Shown here piece after piece: positions 26,952-35,723 of a stretch of DNA of 53,065 bases. Numbering within the stretch: the stretch's first letter is position 1; every line of letters begins with the position of its first letter. Source of the DNA: Clostridiales bacterium DTU073 (lineage in GTDB: Bacteria; Bacillota; Peptococcia; DRI-13; DTU073); contig LFSF01000029.1 in assembly GCA_001512665.1 (NCBI GenBank), positions 33,355-86,419 on the forward strand, read 5' to 3'. A program made the position numbers and the translations under genes. Below the pieces are notes generated by a model that did no database searches, was not told the origin of the DNA, and was given only the letters and a program-made list of their open reading frames with translations.

Positions 26952-27079
26952 GAAAAAAAGATAGATTATATAAATGGGAAAAAAAGGAGAAAATTTTTAT
27001 AAGATAAATGTTTAAAGCTAGAAGAAGAGGCTTATTATAATTTTAGGGATCGGTATAGTATTTAAGGCAGGTGAAAAAT

Positions 27080-27631
27080 ATGAAAACAAATATTATTTTA
27101 ATAGGATTTATGGGAACAGGAAAAACTGCTGTGGGAAAAAGATTGGCAGCTATATTGGGTAAATCTTTTTATGATACAGATCAAGAAGTTGAAGCGGTTA
27201 CGGGAATGACCATTTCTCAATTGTTTAATAAGTATGGAGAGGTGAGGTTTCGTTCAGAAGAAAATTTAGCTATTCAACGTTTAATGAAAAAAGACAACTG
27301 TATTATTGCTACCGGTGGAGGTATTATTCTTAATCAGCAAAACATCGATTTTTTGGCAGAAAAAGGTGTGGTTATTTGCCTTACGGCCAGACCGGAAATA
27401 ATTTATGAGCGTGTTAAAAGGAGAAACAATCGTCCTTTATTAAAAAAAGGAAATCTATATGAAACGATAATAAAATTAATGAAAGAACGGGAAGAATTAT
27501 ATAAGCAAGCTGATCTTTATATAGATACTTCTGATTTGGATTTTCGGGAAATTATTGAGAGAATAATCGCCTTTTTAGAAGAATATTGGCAGGAGCCAAT
27601 AAAGGTACAACAAATCGAAAACTGGTGTTAA
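27080..27631 (+). CDS. aroK: Shikimate kinase
   Basis: Phosphorylates shikimate to shikimate 3-phosphate in the aromatic pathway, 183 residues. Walker A is GFMGTGKTAVGKRL, the substrate-binding aspartate lies in FYDTDQEVE, the arginine in VRFRSEENL, and the Gly-rich ATGGGII loop and lid RRNNRPLL are present. ATG 27080 follows AAGGCAGGTG; the GTG at 27071 is within that site. Unlike many genomes it is not clustered with aroA/B/C/E, but aroQ is 5 kb away. Confidence 0.95.
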   Translation: MKTNIILIGFMGTGKTAVGKRLAAILGKSFYDTDQEVEAVTGMTISQLFNKYGEVRFRSEENLAIQRLMKKDNCIIATGGGIILNQQNIDFLAEKGVVICLTARPEIIYERVKRRNNRPLLKKGNLYETIIKLMKEREELYKQADLYIDTSDLDFREIIERIIAFLEEYWQEPIKVQQIENWC

Positions 27632-27639
27632 AATCAAGT

Positions 27640-27691
27640 GCACCTTAGATGTGAGATAATAAATATCTAACACTGAGGTGCTTTTATTTTT
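27640..27691 (+). terminator. Terminator after aroK
   Basis: GCACCT (27640-27645) pairs with AGGTGC (27676-27681), with AGATA/TATCT inside, followed by TTTTATTTTT. Confidence 0.8.
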
Positions 27692-27781
27692 GCCTTTTTT
27701 ACTTATAAAATAGCAAGAAAAGGGATTTACAGAAAAAAGTCGAATATTTTAATAATGGAAAAGTAAGGGAGGGATTAGGAG

Positions 27782-28867
27782 TTGGATGCTAATAAAATAT
27801 TGAATATGGCTGTAGAGCTAGGTGCTTCGGATATCCATCTTTCCGTAGGTACGAAACCTGCATTTCGTATAAATGGCAAACTTAGACATCAAAATATTGA
27901 TGATAATGAACAATTAAAAATTTTAAACCGAGAAGATATTATGAATATTATCAGAGAGATTATGGATGAAGAACAACAGTTAATATGGAGGAAAAAAGGG
28001 GAATTGGATTTTTCTTATTCCCTTTCGGGTGTAGGTCGCTTTAGGGTTAATGTCTATCGTCAACGGGGCTGTCCAAGCTTAGCTATTAGGCCTGTTCCTT
28101 ATGAAATTCCTCCGTTAGAAAGTTTAGGTGTGCCGGAAGCTATTGTCAATCTTATGGAAAAGAAGAATGGTCTGATTTTGGTTACCGGTACGACAGGAAG
28201 CGGAAAGTCTACTACTCTAGCGGCTTTAATCAATAAAGTAAATATGGAATGTGAAAAACACATTATCACTATAGAGGATCCGATTGAATATCTTTATCAA
28301 CATAAAAAGAGCATTGTTGATCAAAGAGAAGTGGGAAGTGATACAGCGACTTTTGCCGGGGCGTTACGTGCTTGTTTACGGCAAGATCCGGATGTGATTT
28401 TAATTGGGGAACTCCGTGATTTAGAAACAATTTCTACAGCTATTACGGCTGCGGAAACAGGACATTTAGTTTTGGCCACATTACATACAAATAGTGCAGC
28501 TCAGTCTATAGACAGAATTATTGATATTTTCCCTCCAAATCAACAGGAACAGATTAAAGTTCAATTAGCCAGTACGTTACAAGGAATCATCACTCAACAA
28601 TTATTACCAAGGGCAGATGGAAAAGGAATGGTCTTAGCTTCAGAGATAATGATCAGCATACCTGCTATTCGCAATTTAATTCGCGAAGGAAAAACTCATC
28701 AAATTCCTACGGTATTACAGACAGGTACTCGCTGGGGTATGAGGACAATGGATGCTTCTTTATGTGAATTAGTAAAAAGTAAAATTGTAAGTGTTGATGT
28801 AGCGATGAATTATACAAACGATAGAGATAGTTTTGCTCGCTTAGTAAATTTTTATGAACGTTATTAA
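27782..28867 (+). CDS. pilT: Type IV pilus twitching ATPase PilT
   Basis: Hexameric ATPase for pilus retraction, 361 residues. Walker A GTTGSGKSTT (about 136-145), Asp box and Walker B DVILIGELRD, and the His box HLVLATLHTNSA are canonical, and the C-terminal AIRNLIREGKTHQIP is the PilT AIRNLIRE signature that distinguishes it from PilB-type assembly ATPases. TTG start with GGGAGGG 8 nt upstream. No pilin, pilB or pilC lie in the window, so partners must be elsewhere. Confidence 0.95.
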   Translation: MDANKILNMAVELGASDIHLSVGTKPAFRINGKLRHQNIDDNEQLKILNREDIMNIIREIMDEEQQLIWRKKGELDFSYSLSGVGRFRVNVYRQRGCPSLAIRPVPYEIPPLESLGVPEAIVNLMEKKNGLILVTGTTGSGKSTTLAALINKVNMECEKHIITIEDPIEYLYQHKKSIVDQREVGSDTATFAGALRACLRQDPDVILIGELRDLETISTAITAAETGHLVLATLHTNSAAQSIDRIIDIFPPNQQEQIKVQLASTLQGIITQQLLPRADGKGMVLASEIMISIPAIRNLIREGKTHQIPTVLQTGTRWGMRTMDASLCELVKSKIVSVDVAMNYTNDRDSFARLVNFYERY

Positions 28868-28917
28868 AAAGAGAAATATTTTGCTCAATTATTTACAGTA
28901 TATGAGGAGTGATTTTA

Positions 28918-29673
28918 GTGACATCAGCATTTGTACTACTATACACTTTTCTTTTCGGTCTTGTTTGCGGAAGCTTTCTTAATGTTTGTATCTATCGTTT
29001 ACCCAGAGAAGAAAATATTATTTTTCCACCATCTCATTGTACATCTTGTCAAGCCAGGTTAAAGGTAAAAGATTTAATTCCAGCTTTAAGTTATCTTTTG
29101 CTTAAAGGAAAATGTCGGTATTGTGGCGAAAAAATACATTGGCGCTACCCTCTGGTAGAGTTAATAAATGCTTTGGGCTGGGTCTGGATAATTTCTGTTT
29201 TTGGTCTTACTCTACAAGGTATAGCAGCCCTCTTTGTTTTTTCTGTTTCTTTAGTGATCACGATTATTGACCTGGAACATTATTTAATTCTAGATAGTGT
29301 TGTGGTTGTTTTATTTTTATCAGGCATTCTTTTTCATTTTTTTTCTGAGAAAATTAGTTTGCAAGGAAGGTTAATAGGAATGCTTGTCGGTTTCGCTATT
29401 CCCTTTTTACTTGCATTGGTCAGTCGGGGCGGCATGGGGGGTGGTGATATCAAATTATGTGCGGCTATGGGTTTTTGGTTGGGATTTCCCGGAATATTTC
29501 AAGCAATATTTTTAGGTGCTACACTAGGTGGTATTCTTGGAATAATCTTATTAATAACTAAAGTAAAAAACAGAAAGGATCCGATTCCTTTTGGTCCTTT
29601 CTTAATGATAGGATTTTTTACAATCTTTCTTTTTCAAGATGAATTATTATCTTGGTATTGGTCATTATTTTAA
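28918..29673 (+). CDS. Prepilin peptidase / N-methyltransferase (A24)
   Basis: Inner-membrane aspartate protease that trims and methylates type IV prepilins, 251 residues. The N-terminal methylase domain has the two CxxC pairs CTSCQARL and CRYCGEKI; the catalytic aspartates are in DLEHYLILD and GGGDIKL. Seven or so membrane helices. GTG 28918 lies 8 nt after GGAG, better than the GTG at 28909 which overlaps it. Neighbour of pilT; could also be called PilD or ComC. Confidence 0.94.
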   Translation: MTSAFVLLYTFLFGLVCGSFLNVCIYRLPREENIIFPPSHCTSCQARLKVKDLIPALSYLLLKGKCRYCGEKIHWRYPLVELINALGWVWIISVFGLTLQGIAALFVFSVSLVITIIDLEHYLILDSVVVVLFLSGILFHFFSEKISLQGRLIGMLVGFAIPFLLALVSRGGMGGGDIKLCAAMGFWLGFPGIFQAIFLGATLGGILGIILLITKVKNRKDPIPFGPFLMIGFFTIFLFQDELLSWYWSLF

Positions 29674-29696
29674 AAGAAAAATGGGAGGGTTTTATT

Positions 29697-29966
29697 TTGG
29701 AACTAACTAATTATACTTTAAATTGGATTTGGGAAGTAATTGAAGAGGTTTTAGCAGACTATCCTGATTTTTGTAAGTGTGACCGTTGTCGTTATGATAT
29801 CGCAGCATTTGCGGCTAATAGGCTGCCACCCACTTATGTTGTAAGTGAAAATGGGTATGTTTATACGAAAACGAATATTCTTTCACAGCAAAAGAAAACG
29901 GATATATTGGCTGAGGTAGTTAAGGCCATCGAAATTGTGAGTAAAAATCCCAGTCATTCTATCTAA
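29697..29966 (+). CDS. ComFB family late-competence-type protein
   Basis: About 89 residues of the ComFB family. The core EEVLADYPDFCKCDRCRYDIAAFAAN... (positions 12-35) contains the family's CxCxxC cysteines, which probably bind a metal, followed by LPPTYVVSENGYVY. TTG 29697 has GGGAGGG 7 nt upstream; a longer frame overlapping the peptidase gene is unlikely. ComFB-type proteins have recently been reported to bind cyclic di-nucleotides in cyanobacteria, where they affect pili; whether this one does is unknown. Sits with pilT and pilD. Confidence 0.85.
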   Translation: MELTNYTLNWIWEVIEEVLADYPDFCKCDRCRYDIAAFAANRLPPTYVVSENGYVYTKTNILSQQKKTDILAEVVKAIEIVSKNPSHSI

Positions 29967-30042
29967 TAGTTAGGTATATTTTTGATTAAAGTTTGATAGG
30001 TTACGTAATAGGAGATAGATATTTTTTAAAAGAGGTTAGACT

Positions 30043-31464
30043 ATGGAAAAAAAAGAGATTTCGGAAATACTTAAAAAAGCCTTGAACAGTGGTGCTGATT
30101 TTGCTGAACTTTTTTGGGAACAAAAAGAATCATCAAGTATTAGTTGTGAAGAAAACCGTATTGAAAGAATTAATTCCGGTATTGATGAAGGAGTAGGCAT
30201 CAGGGTTATTGCTGGGGAAAACACTTCATATGCTTATTCTAATGATTTATCTTTTTCTAGGTTGTTAGAAGTTGCGGAAATAGCTGCAAAGGGTGCACGG
30301 AAAAGTCAGGAGGTCTTGGAAATAAAGGAGTTCCAAACACCACCTTCTTTATTAAAGCTGGAGATAAAGAAACCGCCTCACGAAATAGAGATAGAAGAAA
30401 AAGTACAATCCGTACTTACAGTTAATGAGGCAGCAAGAGGTGTAGATAACCGTATCCGACAGGTTACGGTTAATTATAGTGATGCAAGACAAAAAGTTAC
30501 TATTGCTAATACTGATGGTGTATTTGTAGAAGACCTGCGAACAAGAACCAGGCTTTCTGTTCATGCAGTAGCTGCAGAGGGTGATCTTGTTCAGACAGGT
30601 TTTCAATCTTTAGGTGGAAGTGTAGGTTTTGAATTATTAGAGGAAAATGATGTAATCGAGTTAGCGAAAACAGCGGCTCAAAGAGCTATTTTAATGCTAT
30701 CAGCTAAACCTGCTCCTTCCGGTAAAATGCCGGTTGTTTTGACAGGAAAAGCCGGAGGTACTATGGTTCATGAGGCTTGCGGGCATGGTTTAGAGGCTGA
30801 TCTTGTACAAAAAGGACTTTCTGTCTATGCCGGAAGGATAGGGCAGGAAGTAGCTTCTCCACTAATAACGGTTGTTGACGATGGGTTACTTAAAGGAAAA
30901 TTCGGTACTTCTTGTTATGATGATGAAGGTACGCCTTGTAGGAAAAATGTTTTGATTAGGGATGGAGTACTTGAGAATTATATGTATGACCTTAAAACGG
31001 CAAAACGAGATCAAGTATCTTCAACCGGAAACGGTCGTCGTGAATCCTATAAAAGTCGTCCTATTCCCAGGATGCGCAACACTTATATTGCTCCCGGAAA
31101 AACAGATCCGGAAAAAATTATTAAAGATACTAAAGAGGGATTATTGGTTATGGCCATGGGTGGCGGACAGGTTAATACACTTAATGGTGATTATGTTTTT
31201 GACGTGGCAGAAGCTTATCTGATTAAAGACGGTGAAGCAATTTATCCTGTCAGAGGGGCAACGTTGACAGGTAATGGTCCTGAAACCTTAAGATTAGTAG
31301 ATATTGTTGGTAATGATCTTGGTTTTACCATTGGGATTTGTGGTAAGGAAGGACAGGGAGTTCCGGTTTCGGATGCTCAGCCGACCATGGTTGTGCGCGA
31401 GTTGATTGTGGGAGGTACCGGTGGAGATTCAACTACTCAAGGAAAGACAATTCGACGTTTATAA
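30043..31464 (+). CDS. tldD: TldD-like metalloprotease
   Basis: Zinc-metalloprotease subunit of the TldD/TldE (PmbA) pair, 473 residues. The active-site motif HEACGHGLE (HExxxH, about residue 242) is present, as are TGNGRRESYKSRPIPRMRNTY and GGQVNTLNGDYVFDVAEAY. In E. coli the heterodimer processes antitoxins and modified peptides such as microcin B17. The partner gene follows after 22 nt. ATG follows AAAGAGG. Confidence 0.93.
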   Translation: MEKKEISEILKKALNSGADFAELFWEQKESSSISCEENRIERINSGIDEGVGIRVIAGENTSYAYSNDLSFSRLLEVAEIAAKGARKSQEVLEIKEFQTPPSLLKLEIKKPPHEIEIEEKVQSVLTVNEAARGVDNRIRQVTVNYSDARQKVTIANTDGVFVEDLRTRTRLSVHAVAAEGDLVQTGFQSLGGSVGFELLEENDVIELAKTAAQRAILMLSAKPAPSGKMPVVLTGKAGGTMVHEACGHGLEADLVQKGLSVYAGRIGQEVASPLITVVDDGLLKGKFGTSCYDDEGTPCRKNVLIRDGVLENYMYDLKTAKRDQVSSTGNGRRESYKSRPIPRMRNTYIAPGKTDPEKIIKDTKEGLLVMAMGGGQVNTLNGDYVFDVAEAYLIKDGEAIYPVRGATLTGNGPETLRLVDIVGNDLGFTIGICGKEGQGVPVSDAQPTMVVRELIVGGTGGDSTTQGKTIRRL

Positions 31465-31486
31465 GGAAAAAGGAGTGAAATATTCA

Positions 31487-32818
31487 ATGGAAACTGTAGC
31501 TCCCAAAGTGCTGGATATGGCCCAAAGAAAAGGGGCAGAATTAGCGGAAGTTTTCCTTTTAGACTCCCAGAAATTAACGATTGAGGTGGCGTCACAGAAG
31601 GTTGAAAACTTAAAACTTTCCGAAGAACGGGGTTTTGGATTACGTGTAATTTCTCAGCAAAGATTGGGATATGCTTATAGTTCGGATTTATCAGAGAAAG
31701 CCTTAATCAAAACGGTGGAGAGAGCTATCTATAATTCGCGCTTGGTGGCTGAGGATTCAGCCTGGGATGTAGCAACATTAGGAAAGAGTTATCCGGTGTT
31801 GGATCTCTATGATGAAGAGATTATCCGGAAAACTGTGGAGGAGAAAATATCATTAGCTCAAGAGGTGGAAAAAACCGCTTTAGCTTCGGATTCCCGGGTG
31901 AGACAAGTGGAGAAAGCTGTATATCAGGATTCTTCATATCGAATCTCCCTTTATAATACTCGCGGTTTGGTCTGTAGTTATCAGGGTTCTTATTGTGGTT
32001 TATATGGAGTGGTCATCGGTCAAGAGGGTGAAGATGCTCAGACGGGTTTCAGTATGAATTTTTCTCTTAAATATAAGGAGTTAAATCCTACAAAGGTTGG
32101 TTTAGAGGCAGCAGAAAAAGCTGTGCGCATGTTGGGAGCAAAATCAATGCCTTCAGCGAAACTCCCGGTTGTTTTCGAGCCATACGTAATGACCGGTATT
32201 TTGGAGGTACTGCAGACTGCTTTTTCCGGTAAAGCGGTAATAAAGGGAACTTCTTTTTTGGCAGGTAAAGAAGGGAAAAAAGTAGCCAGCCCTTTAGTGA
32301 GGATTATTGACCATGGAGCTTTGCCCGGGCAGGTGGGTTCTTCACCATTTGACAGTGAAGGTGTACCAACAGGAGAAACAGTTTTGGTTCAAGATGGTGA
32401 ATTATTGGGTTTTCTCCATAATCTTTATACGGCAAGTAAGTTAGGCGTGGTTTCTACCGGGAATGCGGTAAGAAGTAGTTTTAAGTCGACGCCTGAGGTG
32501 GGTGCTACTAATTTTTATTTTGATAAAGGTACAGTTTCCCGAGAGGAGCTTATAGGTGAAATAAAAAGAGGATTATATGTTACGGAAGTGATGGGTTTAC
32601 ATACAGCCAACCCAATTTCCGGCGATTTTTCTTTAGGTGCGTCAGGATTACTTATTGAAAATGGAGAATTGACCACACCGGTAAAAGGAGTAGCTATTGC
32701 CGGAAATTTGCAGGGTTTATTGCTGGGTATTGATGCTGTAGCCGATGATTTAACTTTTTATGTGGGGCAGGGGGCTCCTACGGTAAGAGTTCAGGGGCTC
32801 ATGATTAGTGGAAAATAA
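31487..32818 (+). CDS. TldE/PmbA-like metalloprotease subunit
   Basis: 443 residues of the TldD/PmbA family. The HExxxH motif of the first gene is absent here; the equivalent region is FEPYVMTGILEVLQTAF, as expected for the non-catalytic TldE (PmbA) subunit. SGDFSLGASGLLIENGEL is the conserved C-terminal block. ATG 31487 follows AAGGAG at a distance of about 11 nt; a GTG at 31475 is a possible alternative. Forms a heterodimer with the preceding gene product. Confidence 0.9.
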   Translation: METVAPKVLDMAQRKGAELAEVFLLDSQKLTIEVASQKVENLKLSEERGFGLRVISQQRLGYAYSSDLSEKALIKTVERAIYNSRLVAEDSAWDVATLGKSYPVLDLYDEEIIRKTVEEKISLAQEVEKTALASDSRVRQVEKAVYQDSSYRISLYNTRGLVCSYQGSYCGLYGVVIGQEGEDAQTGFSMNFSLKYKELNPTKVGLEAAEKAVRMLGAKSMPSAKLPVVFEPYVMTGILEVLQTAFSGKAVIKGTSFLAGKEGKKVASPLVRIIDHGALPGQVGSSPFDSEGVPTGETVLVQDGELLGFLHNLYTASKLGVVSTGNAVRSSFKSTPEVGATNFYFDKGTVSREELIGEIKRGLYVTEVMGLHTANPISGDFSLGASGLLIENGELTTPVKGVAIAGNLQGLLLGIDAVADDLTFYVGQGAPTVRVQGLMISGK

Positions 32819-32897
32819 GATTAGGTACTAGGAAATTTATGCTATCTATGATAAAATTCAAGATGTATTTTATGGGATGGAGATAGGTGTTGGTGTT

Positions 32898-33356
32898 ATG
32901 TCTAAAGTTTGTATAATTCACGGACCTAATCTTAACTTATTGGGGAGCAGGGAACCGTCATTGTATGGAGAGATTACCCTGGAAGAGTTAAACAGGCAAT
33001 TGACAGATTATGGAAAAAGATTAGGATTGGAAGTAGAAACCTTTCAGTCAAATTATGAAGGTGCCATCGTGGAGAAAATACAACAGGCAGTTGGTTGTGA
33101 TTGTCTTATAATTAATGCTGCAGCGTATACTCATACCAGTATTGCCATTAGGGATGCCCTTTTAGCGGTTAAGGTACCGGCTGTGGAGGTACATATCAGT
33201 AATATTTATCGTCGTGAGGATTTCCGTCAGCGGTCATTGCTTGCTGATGTGGTGCAAGGACAGATAGTAGGGTTTGGTGTATATGGTTATCGTTTAGCTT
33301 TAGATGCTGCAATTCATTTATTACAAGGAGGAACCACTATTGTCCAGACTGGCTAA
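32898..33356 (+). CDS. aroQ: Type II 3-dehydroquinate dehydratase
   Basis: Dodecameric enzyme converting 3-dehydroquinate to 3-dehydroshikimate, 152 residues. IHGPNLNLLGSREPSLYG, SNYEGAIVEKIQ, NAAAYTHTSIAIRDAL and the catalytic histidine region VEVHISNIYRRE(DF)R are conserved. In most family members the motif is NPGAYTHTS; here AAA replaces PGA, a mild variation. ATG 32898 has AGGTG 8 nt upstream. Overlaps pepQ by 17 nt, as yqhS-yqhT-efp in B. subtilis. Confidence 0.95.
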   Translation: MSKVCIIHGPNLNLLGSREPSLYGEITLEELNRQLTDYGKRLGLEVETFQSNYEGAIVEKIQQAVGCDCLIINAAAYTHTSIAIRDALLAVKVPAVEVHISNIYRREDFRQRSLLADVVQGQIVGFGVYGYRLALDAAIHLLQGGTTIVQTG

Positions 33357-34407
33357 AATGAAAAATTGGCTTCAGGATAAAGAATTAGATGCGTTCTTAA
33401 TTACTAAGCCTGTTCATTGTTATTATTTAAGTGGTTTTACTGGAACCAGTGCTTGTTTAGTGATAACAAGCTCCGGCGGGAAGGATTTTTTAATCACAGA
33501 TTTTCGTTATCAAGAGCAAGCGGAAAGTGAAGCTAAAGGGTTTGAGCTTGTCCTTTGGAAAAGTTCTCTTTTTCAAACTTTAGCTGAGCTTTTTCAGTTT
33601 TATGATTTGAAAAAGGTGGGCATAGACGAAGATGAAATAACTTTGAGTACATATGAAGGATTGAAAAAAGAAGTTCCTGGAGTGACTTTTTTTCCTCAAA
33701 AAGATTATTGTATTGAATTAAGAAAGATAAAAGACGAAGGTGAGCTTAAATTATTAAAAAAAGCTGTAGAAATTAGTGATAAAGCTTTTCTTCATCTTCT
33801 TGATCTTATTCGTCCAGGATTAACTGAAAGTGAAATTGCCTTAGAGTTAGAATTTTTTATGCGTCGTTTAGGCGGGTCTAAAAATGCTTTTGAGACCATT
33901 GTTGCTTCCGGATATCGTGCCGCACTTCCTCATGGAGTAGCAACAACTCGTGCTATCCAAACCGGAGACCTTGTTATTTTGGATTTTGGAACTGTATATC
34001 AGGGTTATCATTCTGACATAACGAGAACTTTGATTTTAGGAGAACCGGATAAGCTACAGAAGGAGAGATATAATCTTGTTTTAAAAGCTCATGAAGAAGT
34101 GGCTCAAAAAATGCAGCCGGGGATGAGAGCACGCGAAGCAGATGCTCTTGCGCGCAGGGTTATAGAAGCTGCAGGATACGGTGAAAATTTTGGGCATAGT
34201 CTAGGGCATGGTGTTGGTTTGGAAATCCATGAAGGTCCTAGTTTGTCACCTCGTGATGAAACAATTTTGGAACCGGGAATGATTGTTACGGTGGAACCGG
34301 GTATTTATATTTCTGGTTGGGGTGGTATCCGCCTTGAAGATATGTATGTAATTACACCTGGTGGCTGTGAAAGACTTACAAAGTCACCAAAGGTGTTTAA
34401 TGTATAA
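33340..34407 (+). CDS. M24 Xaa-Pro aminopeptidase/dipeptidase
   Basis: Pita-bread metallopeptidase of 355 residues, YqhT-like. The N-terminal creatinase domain starts YYLSGFTGTSACLV; the metal ligands are in VILDFGTVYQGYHSDITRT (two Asp), GHSLGHGVGLEIHEGP (His), VTVEPGIYI and GGIRLEDMYVI (two Glu). TTG 33340 lies 8 nt after AAGGAGG and inside the end of aroQ; the other frame-start at 33304 has no site. Position before efp is the Bacillus order. Confidence 0.93.
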   Translation: MSRLAKMKNWLQDKELDAFLITKPVHCYYLSGFTGTSACLVITSSGGKDFLITDFRYQEQAESEAKGFELVLWKSSLFQTLAELFQFYDLKKVGIDEDEITLSTYEGLKKEVPGVTFFPQKDYCIELRKIKDEGELKLLKKAVEISDKAFLHLLDLIRPGLTESEIALELEFFMRRLGGSKNAFETIVASGYRAALPHGVATTRAIQTGDLVILDFGTVYQGYHSDITRTLILGEPDKLQKERYNLVLKAHEEVAQKMQPGMRAREADALARRVIEAAGYGENFGHSLGHGVGLEIHEGPSLSPRDETILEPGMIVTVEPGIYISGWGGIRLEDMYVITPGGCERLTKSPKVFNV

Positions 34408-34444
34408 TAAAACATGAACTTTATATTAATTAAGGAGGTATAAA

Positions 34445-35002
34445 ATGATTTCAACGACTGATTTTCGAACAGGTATTACTTTTGAATTAGAAGGTGATGT
34501 GGTTCAAGTTGTAGAATTTCAGCATGTAAAACCTGGAAAGGGCGCAGCTTTTGTACGTTGTAAATTACGTAGCTTAAAAACAGGCTCTGTTGTAGAAAAA
34601 ACATTTCGTCCTGGAGAAAAATTTCCCAAGGCGCATATCGATCATAAAGAGATGCAGTACTTATATAAAGATGGGGATAGTTGGGTCTTTATGGATGTTG
34701 AAACATATGATCAAATCTCTATCCCTGAAGGAAAACTGGAAGAGGCACCTAAGTATTTAAAAGAGAATATGACTATGGGAATTCTCTTTTATCAAGGAGA
34801 AGTTATAGGGGTAGATCTTCCTAAACAGGTTGAATTAAAAGTAGTGGCCACAGAGCCGGGAATAAAAGGAGATACTGCGTCTGGAGGAAGTAAGCCGGCT
34901 ACATTAGAGACTGGTGTGATTGTTCAAGTACCCTTTTTCGTTAATGAAGGGGATGTTTTACTTATTGACACGCGTACAGGGGAATATGTCAGTCGCGCTT
35001 AG
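34445..35002 (+). CDS. efp: Elongation factor P
   Basis: 185-residue translation factor that rescues ribosomes at polyproline. The three OB/KOW domains are full length; the loop [10 protein letters not shown] has the lysine that receives the modification. The C-terminal domain ends [19 protein letters not shown] precedes the ATG. Confidence 0.98.
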   Translation: MISTTDFRTGITFELEGDVVQVVEFQHVKPGKGAAFVRCKLRSLKTGSVVEKTFRPGEKFPKAHIDHKEMQYLYKDGDSWVFMDVETYDQISIPEGKLEEAPKYLKENMTMGILFYQGEVIGVDLPKQVELKVVATEPGIKGDTASGGSKPATLETGVIVQVPFFVNEGDVLLIDTRTGEYVSRA

Positions 35003-35039
35003 GATATAATAATATATTAAGCTATAAGGAGGGAAAAAG

Positions 35040-35522
35040 GTGAGCGGATTAAAGGAGAAAATTGCCTATTTGCAAGGTCTTGCTGAAGGGATCAATTTAG
35101 ATAAGGAAAGTAAAGAAGGTAAGCTTTTTACGGCTGTGATTGAAGTTTTGGATGAAATGGCCTTGTCTATTGAAAGAATTTTGCTTAATCAGTCGGAGTG
35201 TGAAAGTTATCTGGAAGCTCTTGATGAAGATTTAGGCGACCTGGAAGATGATATATATGGTGACGATGGAGATTATCTGTTCGAAGACGATGATGAGGAT
35301 GAAGATGATGATTATTATGAAGATGAGTGTGATGACGTAGAATGCGATTGTGGCAATTATGTAGAAGTGGCCTGTCCTCATTGTTTTAGTGTAATCAACA
35401 TTGAACCTGGGATTTTGGATGACGATGATGTCCTGGAAATTAGCTGTCCTAACTGTGATAAGATTGTCCATGTAACTGATGATAATTTGGAACTGGAAGC
35501 TCAAGATCAAGAGGAAGAATAA
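35040..35522 (+). CDS. CD1247-type protein with acidic linker and zinc ribbon
   Basis: 160 residues: an N-terminal helical domain (about 1-55, LKEKIAYLQGLAEGINL, the CD1247 N-terminal type), a very acidic linker (about 60-100, runs of Asp/Glu with several Tyr) and a C-terminal zinc ribbon with CPHCFSVINI and CPNCDKIV plus CDCGNY. GTG start after AGGAGGG. Function unknown; the combination of an acidic linker and zinc ribbon resembles RNA polymerase-associated small proteins, but that is only a comparison. A terminator follows. Confidence 0.85.
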   Translation: MSGLKEKIAYLQGLAEGINLDKESKEGKLFTAVIEVLDEMALSIERILLNQSECESYLEALDEDLGDLEDDIYGDDGDYLFEDDDEDEDDDYYEDECDDVECDCGNYVEVACPHCFSVINIEPGILDDDDVLEISCPNCDKIVHVTDDNLELEAQDQEEE

Positions 35523-35576
35523 AAACAGAAAAATTAAGAACGGTATGGCTAACAAACTAGCAAAATATATCACAAA

Positions 35577-35613
35577 ATATGTCCAAAGGCTTTTGCATTT
35601 GGATATATTTTTT
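35577..35613 (+). terminator. Terminator after the CD1247-type gene
   Basis: ATATGTCCAAA (35577-35587) pairs with TTTGGATATAT (35598-35608), one G-T, followed by TTTTT. Confidence 0.82.
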
Positions 35614-35636
35614 GTATAAAAGGAAAAAAACTTGTA

Positions 35637-35645
35637 TGTTATAAT
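35637..35645 (+). promoter_or_regulatory. Extended -10 promoter for hydF
   Basis: TGTTATAAT: a perfect TATAAT with the TG of an extended -10 element. No convincing -35 box at the right distance. About 70 nt before hydF. Confidence 0.45.
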
Positions 35646-35723
35646 AAAAAATGGTGTAATTATAGTAAACAGTATAGTATATTAGTTTATCTTAAAATCG
35701 ATTGAATGATAAAGGAGTACATT

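Noticed and set aside
26973-27016. 13-codon ORF before aroK as a leader peptide
   Set aside because: Too short, no aromatic codon run and no attenuator structure downstream.
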